The notes under the pieces were generated by a model. It was given only the letters and a program-made list of their open reading frames with translations. It searched no databases and had not been told where the DNA came from. The position numbers were made by a program, and so were the translations under genes. Below, piece after piece: positions 1 through 8,472 of a stretch of DNA of 64,000 nt. The DNA lies in assembly GCA_965277595.1 (NCBI GenBank), contig CBDIDH010000002.1, positions 2,604,001 to 2,668,000 of the forward strand. The letters run 5' to 3'. Source of the stretch: CBDIDH01 sp965277595. GTDB lineage: Bacteria > Planctomycetota > Planctomycetia > Isosphaerales > Isosphaeraceae. Each line of letters opens with the position of its first letter. Positions within the stretch are counted from its first letter, which is position 1.

Positions 1-1
1 T

Positions 2-1282
2 CTCACGGTCGCGCCTTGCGTTGCGCTCTCGTTTGTCGTCTTGCTCTGCCTGGAGATCGCGGCGGTCAAGTGGCTCTTGCTCGGCCGGGTGACCGAGGGA
101 AGCTATGACCTCCACGGCGCCTTCATTCTTCGAAAATGGTTCGTCGATCAACTGATGGCCATGAGCCTCGACGTGGTCGGATCGTTGTATGCGACAATCT
201 ACCTGAATCCCTGGTATCGCCTTCTTGGCGCCCGGCTTGGCCATCGCGCCGAGGTCTCGACCGCCTCGTTTCTCTCCCCCGACCTTTTGACCGTGGGGGA
301 CGAGGGGTTCATTGCCGACGCCGTTTCGCTGGGCGCGGCCCGGGTCGAAGATGGTCGGGTCCATGTCGGTTCGGTCCGGGTCGGCCGACGTGCCTTTATT
401 GGCAACAGCGCTCTCTTGCCGCCGGGGGCCGACATCGGCGAGAACAGCCTGATCGGCTGCCTCTCGATGCCGCCTGGCCCGTCGGGCGCCTCGCCCGCGG
501 GGTCGGCCTGGCTAGGCTCGCCCGCGGTCTTCCTGCCGATGCGTCAGGAAAGCAAAGCCTTTGACGAGGAAAGGACTTACGCACCGACGCGCTGGTTGAT
601 CCTTCAGCGCGCCCTGATTGAGTTTCTCCGGGTCACGCTCCCCTTGACCCTCTTCTTGATCCTCACCAGCGAGCTACTCGCGGCGACCTTGAGGCTCCAT
701 CGATCGGGGCTCTCGAACGCGCTCTTGATCCTGGGTTTCCCGCTATTTTACGCGGTCGCCGGCGTCGCGGCCTGCCTGATCGTCGCGGCCCTGAAGTGGC
801 TGATCGTGAGCCGATACAGACCGGCGGAATATCCGCTCTGGAGTCTCCAGGTCTGGCGCAGTGAACTGGTCACGGCACTCTTTGAAAACCTCGCGCGACC
901 GTTCCTGTTGAACCTTCTCGAAGGAACGCCCTTCCTCGCCTGGTTCGTCCGCCTGCTCGGGGCGAAGATTGGCGAGAGGGTCTATCTGGGGTCGTCCGAG
1001 ATGACCGAGTTTGACCTCATCTCGATCGGCGACGAGGCCGCGCTGAACGTTGATTGCACGATCCAGACCCACCTTTTTGAAGATCGAGTCATGAAGATGT
1101 CAACGGTTCAGATCGGTCCGCGCTGCGATGTCGGCAGTCAGGCGGTCGTGCTATATGACACCGAGATGCGCGAGGGGTCGTCGCTCGATAGTCTCTCGCT
1201 CCTGATGAAAGGCGAGGTCCTTCCGGCCGGAACCCGCTGGCAGGGAAGTCCGGCCCGTGCCTCTCGAACGGAAAGCCATTGA
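2..1282 (+). CDS. Pls/PosA-type hexapeptide-repeat membrane protein, C-terminal part (5' truncated by window)
   Basis: The reading frame is open to the left edge, so only the last ~427 codons are visible. The sequence alternates hydrophobic membrane segments with left-handed beta-helix (hexapeptide acyltransferase-like) repeats. One repeat block lies near bases 230-470 (RLGHRAEVS, VGRRAFIGNSALLPPGADIG), two to three membrane helices near bases 600-810, and a second repeat block near 950-1250 (LGAKIGERVYLGSS, IGPRCDVGSQAVV, ending LPAGTRWQGSPA). This order matches the C-terminal half of Pls/PosA family proteins, which carry an N-terminal adenylation/carrier region related to non-ribosomal peptide synthetases and are linked in other bacteria to polylysine-type polymers or surface modification. 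The adenylation part would lie outside the window, so the full-length assignment is inference. It converges on the dockerin gene with a 4 bp gap. Confidence 0.75.
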   Translation, partial: LTVAPCVALSFVVLLCLEIAAVKWLLLGRVTEGSYDLHGAFILRKWFVDQLMAMSLDVVGSLYATIYLNPWYRLLGARLGHRAEVSTASFLSPDLLTVGDEGFIADAVSLGAARVEDGRVHVGSVRVGRRAFIGNSALLPPGADIGENSLIGCLSMPPGPSGASPAGSAWLGSPAVFLPMRQESKAFDEERTYAPTRWLILQRALIEFLRVTLPLTLFLILTSELLAATLRLHRSGLSNALLILGFPLFYAVAGVAACLIVAALKWLIVSRYRPAEYPLWSLQVWRSELVTALFENLARPFLLNLLEGTPFLAWFVRLLGAKIGERVYLGSSEMTEFDLISIGDEAALNVDCTIQTHLFEDRVMKMSTVQIGPRCDVGSQAVVLYDTEMREGSSLDSLSLLMKGEVLPAGTRWQGSPARASRTESH

Positions 1283-1286
1283 AAAC

Positions 1287-2465
1287 TCAGGCGACCTGCG
1301 CGAGCCCTGTTGTTGGACCTTGAACGGTGGGCTGGCCGTAAACGTAAACGGGCGCGGTCGAGGTTCCCGACGCAACGGTTTGCGTTGTCGGGATGTAATA
1401 CGCCGCTTGCGTTGACGGGATGGCAACCGAGGTCGGCTGAACGGTGGAATAATAGGTGGGCTGGCTCGCGGGAACGTAATAGGGGGTCTGCGTCGTTGTC
1501 CCGGTCGCGGTTGCGGTCCCGGTCGCGGGAACGAGATAAATGGGCTGCCCGGCGGTCGACTGGGTCGCGTACGGGGTCATCGTCGACATATAGGGATACG
1601 CTTGCGTCGGCTGGTAATAGACGACGGGCGCCGAGGTGACCGCTGTCGCGGGAACCGCGGCCGCGGTGACGGTCGTCGGCGTGGTCACGACGGCGGTTGT
1701 CGCCACGGGAACGGCGGTTACCGGCGTGATCGCCACGGCGACGGCGGCGGTTGTGGTCGTGGGTGTCGGTGTGGGTGTTGGTGTCGGCGCGACGTACTCG
1801 GGAACAGTCGCGGCCCGGCCGCCGAGGTTGGCGCGTTCCAGGGTCAGGTCAAAGCAGCCGACCTTGCCGTCCTGGTTGATGTCGGCGTACTGGTCGTAAC
1901 CCGACTGGCCGGCGGACTTACCGTAAGCCGCCTTGATCCGCGTCGTGTCCGCGGAATCGACGACGCCGTCGCCGTTGACGTCGCCGGGCAGATACGTATC
2001 GACGATCACGCCGCCGGCTGTCTGAGACTGCGCGGTCAGGTCGACAGTGAGTTTGATGGGCTTGTTGGGATTCGGATAGAGCTTGATGATGTATTCAGCC
2101 GTCTTCGTCTTGTCGATCGAATATGAGATCAGGCCCGACGGCCCGACGACGTCGGCGACCTTGGGCGCGGCCGACGAGCCGGGGGCGGCCTTGGCGTCGA
2201 TCGCCAGGTAAACGGCTCCCGAATGCGTCGGCGTGATCTGACCGGCGGAGAAGTTGACGACCACGCTGGTCGTTGATCCAGGCGTGACCGTGCCGGGAAT
2301 CGACGCGATCGGCGCGAAATTCCCGGCGCTCAACACCTCGCGGCGTTCCAGCCCTTCGAGCGGCCGGAGCGACTGGCGGGGCCTGGCCGACCGCCTCGAT
2401 CGGCTGGCGGTCCGGGCCGGGGCGTTTCCAAAAAACCAGCGGGTCAGCGTGGCAATCCAGGGCAT
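1287..2465 (-). CDS. Secreted dockerin type I protein with LEPR-XLL-like N-terminus
   Basis: The predicted protein has ~392 residues from an ATG at 2465 (MPWIATLTRW). Longer in-frame starts exist at 2525 and 2612, but the shorter one gives the usual planctomycete head: a short basic leader followed by the LERREVLS motif about 45 residues in, a variant of the LEPR-XLL motif of large planctomycete surface proteins. A cohesin-like beta domain follows (FAPIASIPGTVTPGS onward), then a type I dockerin with two calcium-binding loops, DVNGDGVVDSAD and DINQDGKVGCFD. The last ~170 residues are low complexity, rich in Thr, Pro, Ala, Val and Tyr, beginning with a PT repeat (PTPTPTPTP). The family suggests a cell-surface or extracellular role with dockerin-mediated binding. 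No catalytic domain is visible, so it may be structural. Confidence 0.8.
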   Translation of the reverse strand: MPWIATLTRWFFGNAPARTASRSRRSARPRQSLRPLEGLERREVLSAGNFAPIASIPGTVTPGSTTSVVVNFSAGQITPTHSGAVYLAIDAKAAPGSSAAPKVADVVGPSGLISYSIDKTKTAEYIIKLYPNPNKPIKLTVDLTAQSQTAGGVIVDTYLPGDVNGDGVVDSADTTRIKAAYGKSAGQSGYDQYADINQDGKVGCFDLTLERANLGGRAATVPEYVAPTPTPTPTPTTTTAAVAVAITPVTAVPVATTAVVTTPTTVTAAAVPATAVTSAPVVYYQPTQAYPYMSTMTPYATQSTAGQPIYLVPATGTATATGTTTQTPYYVPASQPTYYSTVQPTSVAIPSTQAAYYIPTTQTVASGTSTAPVYVYGQPTVQGPTTGLAQVA

Positions 2466-2883
2466 CCGTGCATCCACCGTGAAGACCTCGTTGAGATTAA
2501 GGATGACAACGGCTCTCTCGGCCATCCCGGCGCTTCCGCCGGGTCGGGACGGCGCACGGTTCGTCGGCGTCCACGTTGCGGGGCGATCGCTCGGACCCGT
2601 CACATCCGTCAAAATCGACCGTTTCCAGGGTAAACTTGAATCGATTGTGCGAATTCTTTCTGATTGGGGATCGATCTCTCTTCAAGACGGGCAAAATCGC
2701 CGAGGCGTTTCGACATCGTTTCTCAGGCAGGTCTTCACCTTCCGTCATCTCGAAACGAGGATGGAGCCATCGTGAAAAACGGCTCCGCCGATCCTCGGAA
2801 CGCGGTTTGCTTGATTGAGGCGACGCGAGGCGGGCAGGGTTGCTCGCCGCGACGGAAGACGGACGGGGTGAGAAGGAACCATC
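2466..2883. other. Divergent intergenic region, no gene
   Basis: This 418 bp stretch separates the leftward dockerin gene from the rightward DUF892 gene and should contain the promoters of both. I see no convincing -35/-10 pair, no repeat and no coding frame with family similarity. The only clear signal is a Shine-Dalgarno-like GAAGGA just before the DUF892 start at 2884. Confidence 0.6.
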
Positions 2884-3372
2884 ATGAAGCTTGAATCGCT
2901 GCGCGAACTCTTGATCGAACAGGTTCAGGATCTTTACAGCGCCGAGACGCAACTTACCAAGGCCCTGCCGAAGATGGCCGAGGCCGCGACCTCGCCCGAA
3001 CTCAAGGCCGCCTTTGAGAAGCATCTCGGCGAAACCGAGGGGCAAGTCGAGCGCCTTGAACAGGTCTTTGAACACCTTGGCGAGAAGGCCAAGGCCAAGA
3101 CCTGCAAGGCCATGAAGGGCCTGATCGAGGAGGGGAAGGAAACGATGAGTGAAGATGCCGAGCCGGAAGTCCTCGACGCGGCCCTCATCGCCGCGGCGCA
3201 GAGGGTTGAACATTATGAGATGGCCGCGTATGGGACCGTTCGGGCCTATGCCAAGCTCTTGAAGGAAACCGCATGCGTCAAGCTTTTTGAAGCGACCCTG
3301 AAAGAGGAAAAAGCGACCGACGCGGCGCTGACGGATCTGGCCGAAAGCCTGATTAACGTCGAAGCGGCCTGA
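2884..3372 (+). CDS. DUF892 (YciE/YciF-like) ferritin-like protein
   Basis: This 162-residue, all-helical protein has no signal peptide. The opening (residues ~4-30, LESLRELLIEQVQDLYSAETQL) is the hallmark of the DUF892/YciE-YciF family. These proteins fold as four-helix ferritin-like bundles, often bind a di-metal site and are stress-associated in other bacteria. Acidic and His residues that could hold metal are present (E20 in YSAE, H45 in KHLGETE, E/H in AAQRVEHYEM near 109-116). The length is normal for the family. The start is supported by GAAGGA seven bases upstream. A KaiC-like gene follows after 121 bp on the same strand; that gap contains a GC-rich inverted repeat but no clear U-tract terminator, so co-transcription is uncertain. 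The ferroxidase-like activity is inferred only from the family. Confidence 0.9.
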   Translation: MKLESLRELLIEQVQDLYSAETQLTKALPKMAEAATSPELKAAFEKHLGETEGQVERLEQVFEHLGEKAKAKTCKAMKGLIEEGKETMSEDAEPEVLDAALIAAAQRVEHYEMAAYGTVRAYAKLLKETACVKLFEATLKEEKATDAALTDLAESLINVEAA

Positions 3373-3493
3373 ACCGCTTCATTGATCGAGTCAACCGACC
3401 CGACGCCGCCCGCTTCTCGGTTATTGATCATGGGAACCGGGCGGGCGGCCATGGACAGACCGTGGAAGGCTTGATTCGGAGGTTCGAGGGTTT

Positions 3494-5011
3494 ATGAGTA
3501 TCGAGACGTCCCCCGAGGATACGCCGGAACTGGTCAAGCTGGGCATCGTCGAGCTTGACAACATCCTGCTGGGCGGCCTCACTCCGCACAGGGTTTACCT
3601 CGTCGAGGGAACCCCCGGCGCGGGCAAGACGACGCTCGCGATGCAGTACCTCATCGAGGGGCGAAACCTGGGTGAGAAGGGGCTTTACGTCACGCTCTCC
3701 GAGACTCGCGAAGAACTGGAGGCCGCCGCGCGGTCACACGGCTGGTCGCTTGCTGGTATCGACGTCTTTGAACTGGTCGCCAGCCAAGAGGAGCTGGAGC
3801 CGGATAATCAGTTCACGATGTTTCAGCCTTCGGAAGTTGAGCTGAGCATCACGACCCGCGCGGTCCTCGCCGAGGTTGAGCGGACCAAACCGAGTCGGGT
3901 CGTCCTTGACTCGCTCTCCGAGTTCCGCCTTTTGGCTCAGGGGTCGTTGCGGTTCCGCCGCCAGGTTCTTGCCCTGAAACAGTTCTTCACGGGAAAGAGT
4001 TGCACGGTCCTCCTGCTCGACGACAAGACCTCCTCGGCCGACGACTTACAGCTTCAGAGCATCGCGCATGGAGTCATCTGCCTGGAACAACTCTCGCCCG
4101 AATACGGGGCCGATCGGCGCAGACTGAGAATTATCAAGATGCGCGGTCGGCAGTACAAAGGGGGATATCACGACTTCGTGATCAACCAGGGGCGAACCGA
4201 CGTCTTTCCCAGGCTCATCGCCAACGAGTACCGAAGTGAGTTCGCGCGCGGCCTGCTGTCGAGCGGAATCGCCGAGATCGATATGTTGCTCGGCGGCGGG
4301 GTTGAGTTCGGGACGAGCATCTTGTTGCTCGGCCCGTCGGGTGTCGGCAAGTCGACGATGGCGATCCAGTACGCCAGGGCCGCCAATCTCCGGGGCGACC
4401 GCGCCGCGGTCTTTGCCTTTGACGAAAGCCTCGAAACCGTCCGCCTGCGGTCCGAAGGTCTCGGCTCGCCGATCGACGAGTTTCTCGATTCGGGCCGACT
4501 CCAGATTCAGCAGATCGACCCGGGCGAGCTTTCGCCGGGCGAATTCGCGCACAATGTCAAGAACGCCGTCTTGCCCCCCGACGGCTCGCCCGGGGCCAGG
4601 GTCGTCATCATTGACAGCCTTAATGGCTACCTGAACGCGATGCCCGAAGAGCGGTTTCTCTACATCCAGCTTCACGAGCTTTTAACCTTCCTCGGCCAGC
4701 AAGGGGTGGTCACCTTGCTCGTCGTCGCCCAGCACGGAGTCCTCGGCGCCTCAATGCAATCGCCGATCGACACGAGCTATCTGTCGGACTCGGTCATCCT
4801 CTTCCGCTACTTCGAACTTAAAGGGGAGGTCCGCCAGGCGCTCTCGGTCGTCAAGAAGCGGAGCGGACGGCATGAACGGACGATCCGCGAGTTCACGATG
4901 ACCAGCGGCGGCATCAAGGTTGGCGAACCACTCCGCGACTTTCACGGAGTTCTGTCGGGAACACCCGTGATCATCGTCAGCGACGAAACCAAACGGAACG
5001 GCCATCCATGA
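3494..5011 (+). CDS. KaiC-like two-domain RecA-fold ATPase
   Basis: The protein has 505 residues in two tandem KaiC/RecA-type ATPase domains. The first has a Walker A motif at residues 39-47 (GTPGAGKTT) and a Walker B-like VVLDSLSE near 137-144. The second has Walker A near 280-289 (GPSGVGKST) and Walker B-like VVIIDSLNG near 370-378. Length and architecture match bacterial KaiC homologues outside cyanobacteria; no kaiA or kaiB gene is visible nearby. The start is preceded by GGAGG. The stop overlaps the start of the hybrid histidine kinase by 4 bp (ATGA), which implies translational coupling and a shared signalling role, as in other lineages where KaiC-like ATPases are paired with sensor kinases. 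A true clock function is not implied. Whether the autophosphorylation site of cyanobacterial KaiC is conserved cannot be judged without an alignment. Confidence 0.88.
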   Translation: MSIETSPEDTPELVKLGIVELDNILLGGLTPHRVYLVEGTPGAGKTTLAMQYLIEGRNLGEKGLYVTLSETREELEAAARSHGWSLAGIDVFELVASQEELEPDNQFTMFQPSEVELSITTRAVLAEVERTKPSRVVLDSLSEFRLLAQGSLRFRRQVLALKQFFTGKSCTVLLLDDKTSSADDLQLQSIAHGVICLEQLSPEYGADRRRLRIIKMRGRQYKGGYHDFVINQGRTDVFPRLIANEYRSEFARGLLSSGIAEIDMLLGGGVEFGTSILLLGPSGVGKSTMAIQYARAANLRGDRAAVFAFDESLETVRLRSEGLGSPIDEFLDSGRLQIQQIDPGELSPGEFAHNVKNAVLPPDGSPGARVVIIDSLNGYLNAMPEERFLYIQLHELLTFLGQQGVVTLLVVAQHGVLGASMQSPIDTSYLSDSVILFRYFELKGEVRQALSVVKKRSGRHERTIREFTMTSGGIKVGEPLRDFHGVLSGTPVIIVSDETKRNGHP

Positions 5012-6594
5012 CCCGTGCCCGAGGTTTCGACGAGCGCGTCCTGGTGCTCGCGCCGACGTCGAAGGACGCCGCGGTGACTCGCGAGACGCTTGCCGGGGTC
5101 GGCATTGACTGCCTGATCTGCAAGACGATCGCCGAGGTCTGCGACGAGATTGACCGGGGCGGCGGCGCCGCGATCTTGACTCAGGAAGCCATTCTCGGCG
5201 ACACCGACCACTGCCTCGCCCGGTTGCTTTCGCGGCAGCCCGCCTGGTCCGACTTTCCGCTCGTCGTGCTGACACCGGCCGGGGTTGACTCGCCGCAAGC
5301 CGGCCGGACCCTGGCGGCGACCGGTCACATGACCCTGGTCAAGCGGCCCGTTCCGCTTCAGGTTCTTGTCAGCACGGTCGAGGCCGCTCTGCGCGATCGA
5401 CGCCGTCAGTACACGGCGCGCGCCGACCTCGCCGCGCGCGAGCGACAGGCCGAGGCGCTCCGCGAGGCCGACCGCCGCAAGGATGAGTTCCTCGCGATGC
5501 TTGCCCACGAGCTGCGCAACCCGCTCGCCGCCATCAGCGGGGCCACGCGAGTCCTGAGCACTTCCGTCGTGGAACCGAACGATCTGGCCTGGGGCCGTGG
5601 CGTTCTGGAACGTCAGGTCCGGCAGCTTTCCCGGCTGATTGACGACCTTCTGGATGTCTCCCGGATCAACAGCGGCAAGATCCGCCTGCGACGCGAGGTC
5701 TTCGACGTCGAGCCGGTTTTGCGAAGCGCGGCGGAGGTGGTCCGCCCCTTGCTTGACGATCGCCGACATGAGCTGGCCTTGATCGTTGAACCGGGTCCGA
5801 TCCGGCTTCATGCCGATCCGGCCCGGGTCGAGCAGATTCTCGTCAACCTGATCACGAACGCCGCCAAGTACACCGAGAGTGGCGGCAATGTCTCGGTCTC
5901 GCTCGGCCTTGAAGGCGCGGAGGTCGTTTTCCGGGTGGTTGACGACGGGGTCGGCATTCCCGCCGAACAGCTTCCGCGCATGTTTGAGCTATTCGCGCAG
6001 GGTGATCGCTCGCTCGACCGATCGGAAGGGGGTCTGGGGATTGGCCTGACGCTCGTCCGTGCCCTGGCCGAGATGCACGGCGGAACGGTCTCGGCGATCA
6101 GTCCCGGCACGGGCCTTGGTTCCGAATTCATCGTTCGCCTGCCGTCCGCGCCGATCGAGATCGAACGCCCCGACGCCCGGCCCGATGACGCGAACCCGTC
6201 CAACATCTCGGAATGCGCTCGCGTCCTCGTCGTTGACGACAACGCCGACGCGGCGCGTGGTCTGGCCCGGATCTTGAAGCGCAACGGCCACGACGTCCGG
6301 GTCGCGCACGACGGCCTTGACGCGATCGAGGCGGCCCGCGCGTTTCAACCCGGCGTGGTCCTGCTCGACATCGGCTTGCCCGGCATGGACGGCTATGCCG
6401 TCGCCTCTCGACTTCGCGAGGATTCCGACTGCCGGAACGCCCTCATGATCGCCGTGACCGGCTACGGGCAGGACCAGGACCGCCGCCGCGCCGTGGAATC
6501 CGGGTTTGACCATCATCTGGTCAAGCCGATTGATTATGACCGGCTCATGAGCATTCTCTCTGGCGAAAGCAAGAAAGTTGTCGACATGGACTGA
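5008..6594 (+). CDS. Hybrid sensor histidine kinase/response regulator
   Basis: The 528-residue soluble protein has three parts. Residues ~10-130 form a receiver-like fold that lacks an obvious phospho-acceptor Asp (the expected strand reads AAILTQEA), so it is probably a pseudo-receiver. Residues ~155-225 are the HisKA dimerisation domain with the H-box MLAHELRNPL (His near 168). Residues ~265-385 are the HATPase domain with N-box LVNLITNAAKYT and G-boxes DDGVGIP and GGLGIGL. A C-terminal receiver (~405-520) has the acidic pair DDN, phospho-acceptor LLDIGLPGMDG (Asp near 454) and conserved Lys in LVKPID. There is no membrane segment, so the signal is probably cytoplasmic. Coupling to the KaiC-like ATPase through a 4 bp overlap suggests that ATPase is its input or partner. 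Confidence 0.92.
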   Translation: MTRARGFDERVLVLAPTSKDAAVTRETLAGVGIDCLICKTIAEVCDEIDRGGGAAILTQEAILGDTDHCLARLLSRQPAWSDFPLVVLTPAGVDSPQAGRTLAATGHMTLVKRPVPLQVLVSTVEAALRDRRRQYTARADLAARERQAEALREADRRKDEFLAMLAHELRNPLAAISGATRVLSTSVVEPNDLAWGRGVLERQVRQLSRLIDDLLDVSRINSGKIRLRREVFDVEPVLRSAAEVVRPLLDDRRHELALIVEPGPIRLHADPARVEQILVNLITNAAKYTESGGNVSVSLGLEGAEVVFRVVDDGVGIPAEQLPRMFELFAQGDRSLDRSEGGLGIGLTLVRALAEMHGGTVSAISPGTGLGSEFIVRLPSAPIEIERPDARPDDANPSNISECARVLVVDDNADAARGLARILKRNGHDVRVAHDGLDAIEAARAFQPGVVLLDIGLPGMDGYAVASRLREDSDCRNALMIAVTGYGQDQDRRRAVESGFDHHLVKPIDYDRLMSILSGESKKVVDMD

Positions 6595-6606
6595 AACAAC
6601 GCTCTG

Positions 6607-6969
6607 CTAACGTCCCGCGTACTCGCGGATCGCCAGGCAATCGCCCGAGCCGGCCGCGAAGGCCCGGCAGGCCGAGGGCCGCCAGGCGTAATGCGAGCAA
6701 CGACGCGTCTCCATATCATACCACAAACACGGGTCGCCAATATCTTCCCTGTCCTCGATCCGGCCTTCGCGGACGCCTTGATAATAGTCGTCAAGCGTCG
6801 CCCGAAGCGGCGCGGGCAAGGCACGCCAGGCGAGGCCGTCCTCGGTTTCATGCCACGACGCGGGAGTTTCCGACTCATAAGCGAGGGCGAATCCGGGGGG
6901 GACGCCCATGTACTCGCAACAGGCCCCGCAACCGGCGCAGGGATCGTCAAGGACAGTCAGGCCAATCAA
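6607..6969 (-). CDS. YkgJ-family cysteine-cluster protein
   Basis: This 120-residue protein has the YkgJ/CxxCxxxCC pattern: CAGCGACC near residues 11-18, followed by conserved cysteines in DPCLWYD, RRCSHYAWRPSACRAF and GDCLAI. Such proteins are thought to bind zinc or an iron-sulfur cluster, but the function is unknown. The best start is a TTG at 6969 preceded by GAGGCG; an internal ATG would delete the first Cys cluster. The gene lies 15 bp downstream of a DUF1501 gene on the same strand, making it the last member of the five-gene run that begins at 15885. Placement behind two haem-motif PSD1 genes fits a metal-linked role, but that is inference. Confidence 0.85.
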   Translation of the reverse strand: MIGLTVLDDPCAGCGACCEYMGVPPGFALAYESETPASWHETEDGLAWRALPAPLRATLDDYYQGVREGRIEDREDIGDPCLWYDMETRRCSHYAWRPSACRAFAAGSGDCLAIREYAGR

Positions 6970-6984
6970 TCGTCGCCTCGGTTT

Positions 6985-8436
6985 TCAGGCCAGGAGTTCC
7001 TTGATGACATGGCCGTGGACATCGGTCAGGCGACGGTCGATTCCGTCGTGTCGGACCGTGAGCCGGGTATGGTCGATCCCCAGCAAATGCAGGATCGTGG
7101 CGTGAAGGTCGTAGACCTCGGTCGGGTGCTTGCGGTCGAGCGGTTTATAGCCCCACTCGTCGCTCGGGCCGTGGCTGATCCCCGCTTTAATTCCGCCGCC
7201 GGCCAGCCAGTTCGTGAAGCAATAGGGGTTGTGGTCGCGCCCTTTCCCCCCCTGGCTCGACGGCATCCGGCCAAACTCGGTCGTCCAGAGAATCAAGGTA
7301 TCTTCAAGCATCCCCAGCCGCTTCAGGTCCTGAATGAGAGCCGAGGCCCCTCGGGCCATCCCCAGCGCAAGCGGGCCGTGATCGCGGGCGACGTCTTCGT
7401 GACTGTCCCAGTTGCGTCGAGGGAACCCGTTGTCATTGCCGCTCCAGACCTGCACGAACCGGACCCCGCGCTCCAGCAGACGCCTTGCCGCCAGGCACTT
7501 CTGGCCGAAGTAATACGTCTCCTCGGCCGGGTTGATCTCCGGGCCGAACGACCCCGAACCGGCATCGAGCCCATACAGTCGCAAGACCTCCTTCGACTCC
7601 TTCGAGAAATCCAGAGCCTCGGGCGCGGCGAGCTGCATCCGGGCGGCGAGTTCATAACTCTTGATCCGACCTTCAAGGCGATCATCGCCCAGACGCTGGG
7701 CCGCATGCTCTCGGTTCAGGCGGCCGAGGAGGTCTACCCCCGCGCGATCGCCCTCGGCGGTTCCTGTCCGCGCCCGATCGTCGGCGAAGAGGTCGGCGAT
7801 GGGTGTTTTCGAGGCGAGGTCGATCAAAACCCCTTGATTCCGCGCCGGGAGAAAGGCGTTGTCCCAATTCTTCGTTCCGTTCGAGGCGAGGCCGCGAGGG
7901 TCGGGCAGGACCACGAACGACGGCAGGTTGTCGGAAAGATTGCCAAGGCCAAAGGTGACCCATGACCCCATCGACGGGAACCCCGGCCGGTTGAAGCCGG
8001 TCGTCTGCAAGAGCGTCCCCTGACTGTGAACGCCCGTCTTACCCACCATGTTATGAACAAAGGCCAGGTCATCCACCACGCTTCCCAGCGGCGCGACGGC
8101 CTCGCTCAGCATCTTGCCGGTCGCGCCATGCGGCCTGAACTTAAAGACGGGCCGGAGCCAGGGCCCCAGGCCGTTTTGAAAGGCCTCGACCGGCTCTCCA
8201 AAATCGGAAGGCTGCCCGTGGCGACGGATCAACTCGGGCTTGTAATCAAAGAGGTCAATATGACTCGCCGCCCCGGCCATGAAGAGTTGCACGACCCGTT
8301 TAGCTTTGGGCGCGTGATGCAAACCACCGTCGGGCCGAAGGGTCGCCCCGGTGGCTCCGTCGCGAGCGAGCATGGACGCCAGGGCGATTCCGCCAAGGCC
8401 GCCGCCCGATTGCCAGAGGAATTCACGACGATTCAT
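6985..8436 (-). CDS. DUF1501 protein with Tat-type signal
   Basis: The protein has ~483 residues from an ATG at 8436, preceded by GGGGAG. It opens with a twin-arginine leader (MNRREFLW then a Gly/Ala-rich hydrophobic run), so export in folded form is likely. The rest matches DUF1501, an alkaline-phosphatase-superfamily-like family abundant in planctomycetes: VVQLFMAGAASHIDLFDYKP near the N-terminus, RGVRFVQVWSG in the middle, TLILWTTEFGRMP and GRDHNPYCF late, and DLHATILHLLGIDHTRLT near the end. The Asp/His motifs resemble a metal-binding hydrolase core, but no reaction is established. It follows its PSD1 partner (ends 8470) by 33 bp. Confidence 0.92.
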   Translation of the reverse strand: MNRREFLWQSGGGLGGIALASMLARDGATGATLRPDGGLHHAPKAKRVVQLFMAGAASHIDLFDYKPELIRRHGQPSDFGEPVEAFQNGLGPWLRPVFKFRPHGATGKMLSEAVAPLGSVVDDLAFVHNMVGKTGVHSQGTLLQTTGFNRPGFPSMGSWVTFGLGNLSDNLPSFVVLPDPRGLASNGTKNWDNAFLPARNQGVLIDLASKTPIADLFADDRARTGTAEGDRAGVDLLGRLNREHAAQRLGDDRLEGRIKSYELAARMQLAAPEALDFSKESKEVLRLYGLDAGSGSFGPEINPAEETYYFGQKCLAARRLLERGVRFVQVWSGNDNGFPRRNWDSHEDVARDHGPLALGMARGASALIQDLKRLGMLEDTLILWTTEFGRMPSSQGGKGRDHNPYCFTNWLAGGGIKAGISHGPSDEWGYKPLDRKHPTEVYDLHATILHLLGIDHTRLTVRHDGIDRRLTDVHGHVIKELLA

Positions 8437-8450
8437 CGGCCCGACTCCCC

Positions 8451-8472
8451 GATTCATTCATTCATTCATTCA
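8451..8472. repeat. Short ATTC tandem repeat between PSD1 and DUF1501 genes
   Basis: Four and a quarter copies of ATTC occur here. The array includes the stop codon region of the PSD1 gene and the leader of the DUF1501 gene. Tetranucleotide arrays of this size can vary by slippage; here a length change would alter only the last PSD1 codons or the spacing between the genes. Confidence 0.8.

Noticed and set aside
3373..3493. Possible terminator between the DUF892 and KaiC-like genes
   Set aside because: An imperfect GC-rich inverted repeat is present but has no T-tract, so termination cannot be supported.
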